Below, piece after piece: positions 54,754 through 64,000 of a stretch of 64,000 bases of DNA (its first letter is position 1; each line of letters opens with the position of its first letter). Below the pieces are notes generated by a model. It had not been told where the DNA came from, did no database searches, and saw nothing but the letters and a program-made list of their open reading frames with translations. The DNA comes from Zhengitettix transpicula. Its lineage: Eukaryota; Arthropoda; Insecta; Orthoptera; Tetrigidae. The stretch is from contig CM073591.1 of the NCBI GenBank assembly GCA_037074705.1, positions 76,366,532-76,430,531 on the forward strand, in the 5' to 3' direction. The position numbers and the translations under genes are program-made.

Positions 54754-55087
54754 TTAGTGCCCTTCCTGCATACCATCTCCTCTTTCACGAGACCATGTGA
54801 GTATGTATGAGCATGCTCATGTATGTGTAAGTATGCATACATGTGTGTGTGTGTGTGTGTGTGTGTGCATGTTCATGTGTATTTGTATGTATGTTCAAGC
54901 ATACATGTATACATGGGATGCTTTGTATGAATGATCTGTATCCTAACCTTTCCTATGCCACAACCTCCCCCTGAGAGAGAAAGTTAGTGGCTTGGTGGGG
55001 GTGTTGATTGTTTATGGGCTACTGGCCGTGCGGCGGTCAAATCTCCGCAGTCCGCAGCCGGCCGGTGCACGGAATGGTGTAACACTC

Positions 55088-55128
55088 CTTCCTGAAGAAG
55101 GAGGCTGAGAGCCTCCGAAAATTTGAAG
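55088..55128 (+). ncRNA. Hammerhead-like motif in right PLE 3' UTR
   Basis: CTTC (55088-55091), CTGAAGA (55092-55098), A, stem II GGAGGCT/AGCCTCC (55100-55106/55110-55116, GAG loop), GAA (55117-55119), AATT (55120-55123), T55124 and predicted cut before G55125, then GAAG pairing with CTTC. Hammerhead ribozymes are known from PLEs. The extra A at 55099 is a departure from the standard core, so activity is unproven. Confidence 0.58.
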
Positions 55129-55240
55129 AACAACCTTCAGTTCCTCATGGCGACACCGTACTTCACTTTCAGGTAAGCCACAACCTATCTCTCTATCCTT
55201 TCCATACCAATATTTTTGACAATGTCACATTCTCACTATT

Positions 55241-55243
<3 letters not shown>

Positions 55244-55298
<55 letters not shown>
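55244..55298. repeat. (TA)n between two family A insertions
   Basis: TA run after the terminus TTTTTGACAATGTCACATTC TCACTATTACA and before ATTGCAATATTGGTATGG of the next element. Confidence 0.95.
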
Positions 55299-55301
<3 letters not shown>

Positions 55302-55520
55302 GCAATATTGGTATGGAAAGGACAGAGAGATAGGTTGTGGCTTACCTGAAAGTGAAGTGCAGTGTCGCCATGAGGAACCGAAGGTTGTTCTTCAAATTTT
55401 CGGAGGCTCTCAGCCTCCTCCTTCAGGAAGGAGTGTTACACCATTTCGTGCACCGCAGCTGCAAATTTCCGAGAGCCTGAGCCCACTTCATCAGGGACCC
55501 AGTAGGCACACAGTTCATAT
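55299..55520. repeat. Chimeric A/A2 palindromic derivative
   Basis: Left arm is family A on - with a ribozyme-like motif at 55390-55430 (core CTGAAGG, one base off). It joins at GTGCACCGCAGCTG to an A2-type segment (TTTCCGAGAGCCTGAGCCCA CTTCATCAGGG) also on the - strand, then the Gly-type AGTAGGCACACAGTTCA. Thus two families share one unit. Confidence 0.55.
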
Positions 55521-55531
55521 ATATATATATT

Positions 55532-55755
55532 GTAATAGTGAGAATGTGACATTGTCAAAAATATTGGTATGGAAAGGATAGAGAGATAGGTTGTGGCTTA
55601 CCTGAAAGGAAGTGCGGTGTCGCCATGAGGAACTGATGGCTGAGAGCCTCCGAAAATTTGAAGAACAACCTTCAGTTCCTCATGGCGACACCGCACTTCA
55701 CTTTCAGGTAAGCCACAACCTATCTCTCTATCCTTTCCATACCAATATATATATA
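55532..55755. repeat. Minimal family A head-to-head derivative
   Basis: Left terminus TGTAATAGTGAGAATGTGAC, arm TTGGTATGGAAAGGATAGAG to CATGAGGAACTGA, joined directly to GGCTGAGAGCCTCCGAAAAT of the other arm, which continues to CCATACCAATA. The junction lies inside the ribozyme-like motif of the right arm, deleting CTGAAGA. Confidence 0.8.
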
Positions 55756-55756
55756 T

Positions 55757-55930
55757 ATGGCTGGCACTCAGTTCAGTCATTCTCTTCTGACAAACGGGGC
55801 TCAGGCCATTGAAAATTTTCAGTATTCACTCACCACTACCAGACTGGACCAACTATTAATTTCAGGTAAGTTGGTATTGCTGTCTCTCTTTCCTATCTAA
55901 ATTGTTATTTAATTTGACCTTGTCACATTT
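55757..55930 (+). repeat. Family A2 terminus
   Basis: GGCTGGCACTCAGTTCAGTC, TCTGACAAACGGGGCTCAGG, TTGAAAATTTTCAG, CCAACTATTAATTTCAGGTAAG and ATTTGACCTTGTCACAT. One arm, decayed core. Confidence 0.6.
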
Positions 55931-55959
55931 TTACACACACACACATATATATATATATA

Positions 55960-56104
55960 ATATTAGTAAGAATATGTCATCATCAAAAATAATTGCGATA
56001 TTGGTATGGAAAGAAAAGAGAAGCAGGTTGTGGCTTACTTGAAAGTGAAGTGTGGTGTAGTCATAACAATATCACAATTATTTTTGACAATGCTATATCA
56101 TTAC

Positions 56105-56147
<43 letters not shown>

Positions 56148-56150
56148 AAG
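55960..56150. repeat. Family A derivative, both arms very short, with (TA)n
   Basis: AATTGCGATATTGGTATGG...AGTGAAGTGTGGTGTAGTCA TAACAATATCACAATTATTT TTGACA then (TA)n at 56111-56141. The centre is deleted to almost nothing. Confidence 0.6.
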
Positions 56151-56164
56151 AAGCTAAGGATGAT

Positions 56165-56465
56165 GTGGCATCATTTAATTAATTAATATGGACAGGGAAG
56201 AGAGATAGAGAATGGTTTACTTACCTTTATTGAGAGTTAGTGTTGTCATATTGGATAGTAAGAAGCATGTCAAATTTTGAAGGGCCTCAGCACCTATCCT
56301 CAAGACAGAACAGGACTGCACCTCAGGCCAGCTGACTGCAATGTTGACCAAGGAACAGTACTGTTCTGATTCCTTCAAAATTTGACACAATTATTACTAT
56401 CAAATGTGGCAACACCAACTCTCTTTCCTGTCCATATTAATTTGACATTTGACATGCTTCTCACT
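56165..56465. repeat. Another palindromic derivative, family F
   Basis: TTAATATGGACAGGGAAGAG AG on the left against CTCTCTTTCCTGTCCATATTAA on the right. Inside: a - strand CAAATTTTGAAGGGCCTCAG and a + strand TTCAAAATTTGACAC, the same GAAAATTTG-like theme with different flanks. Confidence 0.6.
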
Positions 56466-56909
56466 ATCCAACTTGGTGAAACAAACTCTGAACTCTGTTT
56501 TGTTGGTTAAGGATATTGATTTATGTCCCATTATAGTCCATTTATGTATTTTCTTAATATCTATTCTATATTTTCTTACAAGTATATTTATAAAGACACT
56601 AGTATTTGCATGAAGATTCATTGCATACTAACTAAATATGAAGCAGGAAAATTAAGCATTATATAGTGAAACTGACAAAATACAAAGTACAGTACATATG
56701 TATCTTACCGAGTAAAACAGAAGGTACTGAAATTTTATCAGATTTAGTAGACTAAGAGATGTTATGTGCTTTCATGAAGTATTACTTGGTTAGATGAAAT
56801 ATAATCATCTTATTCAACTACTTTAAGATAAAAATATATCTATATATAATAATATTGAGATAGTATTTCAACAAATTATGTCAATGTATGAAATGAATTA
56901 TCATAAAAA

Positions 56910-57300
56910 ATAAAACGGCCACCAGGGGCAAGGCTGCGATGTGCACTTTTGCCGCTCTTATTCAATTTGTATGCAGCAGATATTCAGAGAAGCAAAAATT
57001 TCAATAAAAAATTGGGAAATACCTGCTAAGATCAGATAAGAGAAAGACATGACACTTATTGTATAGTTGCTGGAAGATCAACAGAATCTACTAGATCAAA
57101 TGACGGAAAGACAGGCAAGAAGGGCAGAAAAATGTGGAAACAGTAGTAAATGATAAAAATGAGTACACTGAAGATGAAAATCTGAAAAGCAAGATCAGCA
57201 TTCAATAGAATTAGGAATGTACAGACCCTAGAATAAATCTTAAAATTAGAATGCTGATTGACAGTAAGCAATTGAAAAGTGGACATACAGGAGACATTTG
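56910..57300 (+). pseudogene. Decayed LINE reverse transcriptase fragment
   Basis: RPPGARLRCALLPLLFNLYA AD corresponds to the RT block [VR]-R-Q-G-C-x-L-S-P-L-L-F-N-L-Y. Further on, LLEDQQNLLDQMTERQARRA EKCG and IRNVQTLE-x-ILKLEC follow the order of LINE RT palm/thumb. The catalytic DD is not preserved and stops break the frame. Confidence 0.6.
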
Positions 57301-57734
57301 GAAGTGTGTGGAAAACAGTCTGGTGGGTGTGATAATGACTAATGAATAACAGTTATACTTGTCTGACGTCAATTGAATAAATAAATAAAATGACCAACAC
57401 ATCAGAAACAATATAATACAAATTAGCTCAACATTTCCTTCCTGTTTTGGAACTTCTAGAGTACGCATATAACATATATTTTGAGTTCGTCAATGTTTGG
57501 TACTGATGAATATGTAAAAATTTAAAGAAAACAATTTTGATGTTAACATAATATAAAAATTTTTTAATTCAATTTTGTGAATCGGAATAAAGAAATTACA
57601 ATTTATTTCCTCTAATTTCAATAAATGAAATTTGTCGAGCACAATGCGCAATGCTTAAACCAAAATGAGTCCTGCAGATTCCTATTATCCAGCGTAATTA
57701 TTGGTATTGTTGTTATTACTAACAATAAAAAAGT

Positions 57735-57790
57735 TATGAATAAGAAAGTTAGCCAATTTTCAGACAAAAAAGGGATAATATATATAATAT
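57735..57790 (-). repeat. Family C terminus, left part interrupted by LTR
   Basis: GAATAAGAAAGTTAGCCAAT TTTCAGACAAAAAAGGGATA ATAT is the usual outer part of family C; the rest resumes at 58871. Confidence 0.65.
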
Positions 57791-58870
57791 TGTAATGCCA
57801 ATTAATTAGGACATTAATTGTTTGAACATAAAATTTAAATTGTTTGAGAAATCAATTATAGCGGTCTGATCGAACAAAGCGACAATAGAAAATCCGAGCT
57901 CTGTTGCTTTGTCGGAAGGTCAAAATGGCGTATGCGCGATAAAACTCGAGACGAGGATAGTTCAGTTGGTGACTAGAATTTAACAGAGTTGGTTGGTGCC
58001 GGGACATTTCGGAGGACGGAACAAGTGATACTAGAGCAGAGACTAGCCGTCGTTTATTGTATTATTATTAAACAAAGTTGTGAGTTGAAGACAAAGTAAA
58101 ACATACACGGCGGCATTACATCGAAACTTGCTAAGTAAAAGCAGTTTTACGTCCACAGCCAGACAGAAATAGTAAAGTTGCAGTTTAAGTCCAAAGCGGT
58201 AAAAGACTAGCAAATCTACAAACCACAGAATTCATATAAGGCGAGCAGAATTCACCTAAGGCAAGCAGTCAACAAATAGCTGACAAAAAGGAGGATCATC
58301 CGAGTTCCTGACATCCTATCAATTTTGACTAGAATCAGTGTAAAATCTGTGAATCTTAGAATCAGTGTAAAATCTCGCAATAGTGTATTTTCGAAACCAA
58401 AACGGAAATGCTGGAACCAACTGGACAGATGTAACAAAATACAAAATAATAATTTATGTAAACGCAATTAAAAGATAGAAGTCAGATTTCGTTCTATTTT
58501 AAATTGTTAATCAGAGTTAATTTCTTTACTTTTAAATTTCGTTCTATTTTAATTGTCAAGTTATTTTCTTTTCTTTTAAATTTGTTTCTATCGACTTATT
58601 GTTTAGGTAAATATGATTTGTTTGTTAATAAGATTTTTAAATCAAATTGTTGTGTCCATTATCAAACCCAGTGAAGACCCTGAGAAATTAATATTTTAAA
58701 TTGTAATTGTTTTTGAGTATATTGCCACAAAATAAATAAATATTGTTTGTAAATTTTATTAATCCTTTTATTTAATTAACGTCTTCCATTTGATTATTAC
58801 ATAAATAGCTACAACGTGGGGCACGATTTCATTAAATTAATTAAACGACCTATTAATAGAGTATATTACA
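57791..58870 (+). mobile_element. LTR insertion nested in a family C element
   Basis: Starts TGTAATGCCAATTAATTAGG. An LTR-like end ATTATTACA falls at 58801, followed by 69 bp (with CTACAACGTGGGGCACGATT, possibly internal sequence) to a second ATTACA at 58870. ATAT precedes 57791 and follows 58870 as a possible target duplication, though the site is TA-rich. Related to the LTR at 42295 at both ends. It contains internal short tandem duplications (AGAATCAGTGTAAAATCT twice near 58333 and 58359). Confidence 0.6.
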
Positions 58871-58995
58871 ATATATATAAATACCACACAACGTTTGTAG
58901 GATCCTTGTACCTTTCGTCAGGTGCGAAGAAGAGCCGAGAGCGACACAACTGCCACTTGTCAGCCTTTTGACTAAAGCTCAATGTAGAATTAAAT
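58871..58995 (-). repeat. Family C terminus, right part, with ribozyme-like motif
   Basis: ATATAAATACCACACAACGTTT, then CTTTCGTCAGGTGCG. On the - strand: GCACCTGACGAAAGG...CCTACAAACGTTGTGTGG. CTGACGA and ACGTTGTG are intact, but GAAAC has become CAAAC, a change in the catalytic core. TTTATATAAATAAG near 59010 could be a TATA-like site. Confidence 0.55.
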
Positions 58996-60465
58996 ACTTT
59001 TTCGGGGTTTATATAAATAAGTACACGGGAAACTCCGTGCACCTAGTTAGTTGTAAAATAATTACATGAATGTTAGTTGTTTAATAAATATGTGAAAATA
59101 TTACATTCACTCGTAATGAGTGAGTGACGTTTCCAGTCATCTTGATTTTGTAAACGTAATAAGCCAGGTCCATTTCCTTCCCTATTGTCTGATGAGAAGA
59201 ATCTTTTGCTTTCACGTTGACTGTCTCGTGTCTGTGAAAACAATGATATAGAATCATGTACAATTTCGTTGTTTTTTTTTTCGTGAGGAAGGATTTGCCA
59301 CTGATATTCGCGCCGAATGAGTTGAAGGTATTAATGTTAGCCCTTGTTTTGTCCCCGGAATCAGTGTGTTTCCGTCATCACCCTGACGCCACATGTGGTT
59401 CTCTCATTTAAAAAATTAACCGCGTAATTACACCACGCCCTAGAGCGCTGTCCCGTCACGGAAGCATCTCGTTAGATTGAGGTTCTGGATCTCGAGCCTT
59501 TCACCTGATGCCATCACTTGTCTCTTCCGGCCGTTAAACTCACCAGTCACTCTGCCCGCTCCGGCGCATTGTATCATGCAATATTCCAACGTACTGAAAG
59601 AATGAATACAATCGAGACATACTGTTGCACAAAGAGTTGTTATTTAATTTGTTTTGAAATCATTTATTGGTATTCACGGTTAATGGCCGATTATAATGCT
59701 TATGATCCGTGTTGGTCCTTTGATTGGTTTAAGGTGGCTGAAATTCTTTATTCATATGTTCATAAAAATATTATTTTAATAGATTTTCATCACATAAATC
59801 ACGTTACTATCCGATATGAAATAAAAAGAATAGTTAAGATTCCAAGGTTTTCAAATATAGGCTCTGTGTAGTCTTTGGTGCATAATATTCTTACATCTCA
59901 ATTGGGAATTTATATAGGCCTGCCTGCTTGTGAGCTTTGGAGCGAACTTCTTACAATTAGTCATTCTGTAACTCGTATTCAAGTGAAAATTTGTACAGTA
60001 TACCAGAGCGAAAATGACAACAACAAACCTTGACGTGCCCCAAAAGATGACTAAAGGATCTAATAAATCAATACAAATAACTCACCGCATTAAAAACTCG
60101 AGTTTTGGGAAACACGACTCCGTTACTGAACATACCATTTTCTGAATATGTTTCAGTCCCATATAATTCTTTGCAGTCATTTCATTTGTCACAGCTGGAT
60201 TTTAAATGACGTATAATTAATCGTTTTCATCGAAGTATTGGTCACTATTAACAGAAAATTACTGCACAGTTTGACTCTTCTCTGTTCTATTGATATTTTC
60301 ATAATTTGATGAAATATCTATTATTTAAACTGAAAACTAGTAATTAGTAATTAGTAGTAAATTGTTTGTTGATATTGTATTGCACTTAATGTCCCCGTGT
60401 CATTTAATATTTTAATGTTATATATAATAACTTGATAACCTAATTTAAATCTGACCGACAAGGAA
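58996..60465. other. Intergenic DNA; GC-richer patch at 59400-59575
   Basis: The patch (CACGCCCTAGAGCGCTGTCC, CACTCTGCCCGCTCCGGCGC) is unlike its flanks and open in one frame into 59871, but no domain, promoter pattern or splice site supports a gene. Confidence 0.3.
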
Positions 60466-60469
60466 GCCT

Positions 60470-60970
60470 AAGAGAGAATTCTCTTGCAGGTGAACCTTCC
60501 CAGAGAACTCTGGAGGAGGCTACCTTTGGGGATGCCTTCACATCTCATTGGTTCTTGAACTAAGATTCCCAAATGCCGAGGCACCTGTTTTGAGAGGTGT
60601 ATGTTCCGGGGTCGCAGACCTTTGGTATACGGTAAGAGTTATTCGCTATTCCTATTGGAATAGTCGGCCAACTGCCTCCTAAACTAGTCAAGGCACGGAG
60701 AGGGGAAAGCTGCGAAAACCCCTCTTCCGCCATCGGAAGAGCGTGGGACAAGTACCAAATGCCCGACATACCTGATGCAGGGTTTTCTAGAGTTTTCTCT
60801 GCATCACTTGTAGGCGAATTGCCGTGTAGGATTCTTAAACCATAGCGCGGGGGACCTAGTTAACCCTTTGGCTACCTTTCCGCATCCCCTCTTTCACTAC
60901 TATTCCTACGCTATAAGAGGGAAGTTGCCACTATGTGGATTACCCTATACATAGCCTGTCTACACCTTCA
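60470..60970. repeat. GC-richer block with internal inverted segments, probable unclassified repeat
   Basis: Balanced-composition sequence (GGTGAACCTTCCCAGAGAAC, GGGAAAGCTGCGAAAACCCC TC) with sharp borders to AT-rich DNA. It contains CTGATGCAGGG...CTCTGCATCA as a local inverted pair (60771-60810). No protein or tRNA-like head seen. Confidence 0.35.
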
Positions 60971-60974
60971 TAAA

Positions 60975-63900
60975 TAATTTAAACCTCAAAGTAAATCAGC
61001 TTAAAATTTATAACAAAGATGCCTTGCCATCCATATGTAAACCAATATTTCTTCCAGCTAGATAAACTATATTATATAATCAAAAATCAATTAGAATCTA
61101 CTGAATGGTATTGACGTTGTGCTTGGTTTGCTCTAGTATCAACCTCCAGCAGAAACGGCCCCTAAGTTTTCAGTTTTATCACGTGATATATATGAAATAT
61201 TAGTCAGATTGTGTTGGAACCCGTTATAACATGGGAAAATTTTCTTAATATTTTTGCCATCTCTATTTTTCCTATTTGTAAAGAAATATATTGTTTTTAT
61301 TTCCTTAAAAAATATTTATTTACAAAACTTATGCTTGAAGAAATAGTACTTTATGTTCATTGTCTTGTTTACAGTTGTGTAAATCAAAGCTAAGGTAACG
61401 TTTCTGAAAAAACACGCGCAGAAATGGCAGAAGCCAATTTCTAAATATTCATTTCATTTCATTATTTTAATTTAAGATTTTATTGTAACAAAACATATTT
61501 ATGTGGTATTTATCATACTACCAGGTTCAATTTCATATTAAGTAACAATCTCACAGGAGTATAAATCAACATTTTTTCCTTTAAGGTTGTGTTTTAATTT
61601 ATCGTTTCTTTTCGACGATCGGTGTTATTTCTATAACCGAGAATATTGTATAATAATTATATACACACAATTTTTCAGATTTTATAAGCCCGGTGACATA
61701 AATTGTGTATCAAATTAATAAACTATTATTTGGTAGATTAGGAATATTGACGTAATTCATGAAAATAACCATTAACGTAAATGAATAAAAGCATCTTTTA
61801 TTTAGATGAATATGTGGAGATGATTGATCCTCACGAAACTTTGAAGGAGATTAAAGCATTTTAAACGCAAAGAAAATCGTCAGTTATCAGTATTCGGAGT
61901 TTACAAGAGCACGAATATTATTAAAGCGGAGTTTGTAAATGACTAGTCTCCAACTTTCAGTGTAAGCGGATTAAACTGGTTGAGGGATTTAGAAGAGAGA
62001 ATACATTTTTTTCACATCATATTAAATTATAAATAAAAGTAAACGTTTCATTTTGTGGATTGTGATAACAATCGTAACAAACGAACGAGACGGAACCGTT
62101 TATACCTGCATGAAACGCACGAAGAAGAACTTTGGTGTGGGGGATATTAGGTAAATATTTAGTAAATCTTTAAGAACAGAGCGCACTCGTAATTATGGAA
62201 TATTTAGAATCAAGGAAAGTCACTTCATACCATCGTTTTAAAGTGAAGAAGTGATTTTAATTATTCCTGAAGGAATAGCGTGATGAGATACAATTTGAAA
62301 TATTGATTATTATTGGATAAATTATGACTAACATAGGTTGTATATAAGAGTGAAAAAAAGTTATTTTCATAATTAGTTTATTGTCGATGCCTACTGTCTA
62401 CAAGTATCGACAATAAACTTCTCCTTATAATAATTTCAGTTTGTACACTAGTAAAAAGGAGTTTTCTTTCATAAAAATGATTCAGTGATAGCAATTTTCG
62501 AGCATGGAAAATGAAAAGAACTGAAGAAATTATAAAAGGCATGAGTTTTTATGGTCCCCCTTGCCACGAGTAATAAAAATTAAGATAATTTAATATAAAA
62601 CACCTGATTCTACAAAATGTGTAACAGGCGTGGAAAGAGCCACATATATTTTATAGAGGGAAAAAGTAACTTTCGACCTTGGGGAAAAATATGTCATATG
62701 CGATGTACCAAAGAGTCTACGAAAACCCGTTTTGTTACGAAGCAGGACTACCGTGACGCTTAGGTTGCCGTTTAATTAGCGAATTTTTGCATACTACAAT
62801 AAGGTTGGCTCATTTAAGAAGGAACCAGGCGCAGTATGTAGCCTTAATCTTTGGTTACGCTGATTAACCCCTGATGTGGAGTCCACCATCGCGCGGTTCT
62901 GTACATTCTACTTTGAACTGTGAATGCACATATCACAGCAGAACCAAACATATACTAAGCACATATATATTTCAACTTTGATGAACATAACCACGACAAC
63001 AATACTTCATTGTCCATATTACAAGTTCCGGGTAGATAAATCACCATCAAACTGAGCAAAGCTAGAAATAGGCAAAGTATTTGAAAAGAGGTTCGTATCG
63101 TGGTTACAATAAGCTTGTACGTCTTACATGGTCGTAAATGCAGCAGTATAGCTTTGTACTAGACTAAGAAGTGATCCGTACGAACGATGGCGTGTCTGAT
63201 GGTCACAGATCCAGGAATTCAAAACTGGCTCATAGATTATCTCAAGATTCACGGTTAAATAATATTTTGAACGTCTTAGAGCATACGGTTTAATGGAAAG
63301 GGTCAAGGGTGTAAACATTAGCTTTATATCAAACAGTGGTAACAGAGTTCCTTGTATTTATAATTTGTGTTGACCTGGATGTAATGAAAATTTCATCACG
63401 CCAATACTTCTTCTGATTGTGCACTATAAAGCCATTGGAAGGATTTATACTTGTTTTCAGGTTAGTCATTTCGTTCGTGTACGTCATCCTGAATTACGTT
63501 CGTTGACTCTGACTTTTGTGTAGACAGTAAGGTTTATGTTTGTCCTGAAACGTAACAGTCTCACGCTTGAAATTTTTATTTTTCATGTGAAATACTAATA
63601 AATCATTTGAATTTGGTTCTGAAATACGCTTGTGTTGTAATAAAGTTTGGCGTTCAAAACGTCAAGTCAGCCAAAAATATTATAAGACAAAAAATATAAT
63701 AAATAATAGTAAATAATCAGAGAATGGAAATTTTAACAATTCATTTAGTGTCATAAAACCTGTTAAAACATTTTGTGTTTCGATATAAAATTAAACTTAA
63801 AATCTGTAAGCAAATGGAGAGTTGGTTTGTTGTGAATAATATTAGACTATTGTGACCGCAAAGGAAATGGGCAACCAAATAAAAACATATGCCAAGGCGT

Positions 63901-64000
63901 TCAAAACCGAGAGCGATTGTAAATCACTGTATTTTATAATAGTTGAGTGCACGTGTACGGGAACAAAAAATTTGCTGCACAAATAAAATAGGTGTAGAAA
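60975..64000. other. AT-rich intergenic DNA, nothing recognised
   Basis: Scattered short frames only. A less AT-rich stretch near 62720-62900 (GCAGGACTACCGTGACGC, CATCGCGCGGTTCTG) has no recognisable content. Confidence 0.45.

Larger units (their letters stand above)
51120..55211. mobile_element. Head-to-head pair of Penelope-like elements forming a 4.1-kb palindrome
   Basis: Positions x and 106331-x are complementary from 51120/55211 to 52930/53401, so each arm is about 1811 bp with no indel detected. In the coding part I find two mismatches (G/A near 54252 and G/C near 54303). Between the arms lies 52931-53400, 470 bp belonging only to the - copy. Both copies are truncated at the 5' end; both 3' ends, with 3' UTR, CA/GT microsatellite and ribozyme-like motif, face outward. 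The + copy begins at CTTTACACCA, in the middle of the RT. Confidence 0.92.

Noticed and set aside
51120..55211. Assembly artefact as the explanation of the palindrome
   Set aside because: Not excluded, but the asymmetric 470-bp centre, the two base differences and different outer flanks argue for a real structure; smaller units show the same layout.
59518..59871. 117-codon + strand frame
   Set aside because: It begins in a GC-rich patch but continues into ordinary AT-rich DNA with no recognisable domain or codon bias.

Overview
This window is AT-rich nuclear DNA from an animal, most likely an arthropod and probably an insect. The evidence is spliced genes with GT-AG introns, an activin type II receptor whose receptor and kinase exons resemble the punt/ACVR2 family, LINE, SINE, LTR and Penelope-like retroelements, and many (TA)n microsatellites. 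The species cannot be named from the sequence. There are no bacterial features.

Two real host genes are visible. Gene 1, on the + strand at 441-11692, is a TGF-beta/activin type II receptor (punt/ACVR2) in nine coding exons that join in phase to 499 codons plus stop: signal peptide, cysteine-rich ectodomain, one membrane helix and a complete serine/threonine kinase domain. Gene 2, on the - strand at 41649-31702, is an ERICH2-like (glutamate-rich protein 2) gene in four coding exons, 208 codons plus stop, with a conserved helical core and an acidic, Ser/Asn-rich tail. Almost everything else is repeat-derived.

The dominant theme is Penelope-like elements (PLEs: reverse transcriptase plus GIY-YIG endonuclease) and a swarm of 150-300 bp palindromic derivatives. 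At least four terminal-sequence families occur (called A, A2, B and C here). Each carries a motif that fits a hammerhead ribozyme core (CTGANGA, stem II, GAAA) with a four-base self-complementary stem III (AATT or ACGT), followed by T and the predicted cut before G. The best example is at 51119-55212: two nearly identical PLE copies head to head, with 1812-bp arms around a 470-bp asymmetric centre, and 3' ends and ribozyme-like motifs facing outward. The short palindromes have the same layout with both arms cut back to the 3' end, so one head-to-head insertion process may explain the whole set. This is the most unusual structure in the window.

Other repeats: at least five LINE fragments (1745-2045 -, 2810-3125 +, 26130-27960 -, 39365-39800 +, 56910-57300 +), two tRNA-derived SINEs (near 6320-6508 and 20779-20960, both -), two related solo-LTR-like insertions (42295-43260 and 57791-58870, the second nested in a family C element), a MITE-like inverted repeat (13066-13813), a degenerate ~30-bp minisatellite split by a LINE 3' end (39205-40330), and about fifteen long (TA)n tracts. 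Large stretches (13.8-16.3, 18.9-20.7, 24.2-25.8, 28.9-31.4, 44.5-48.6 and 59-64 kb) show no supportable gene.
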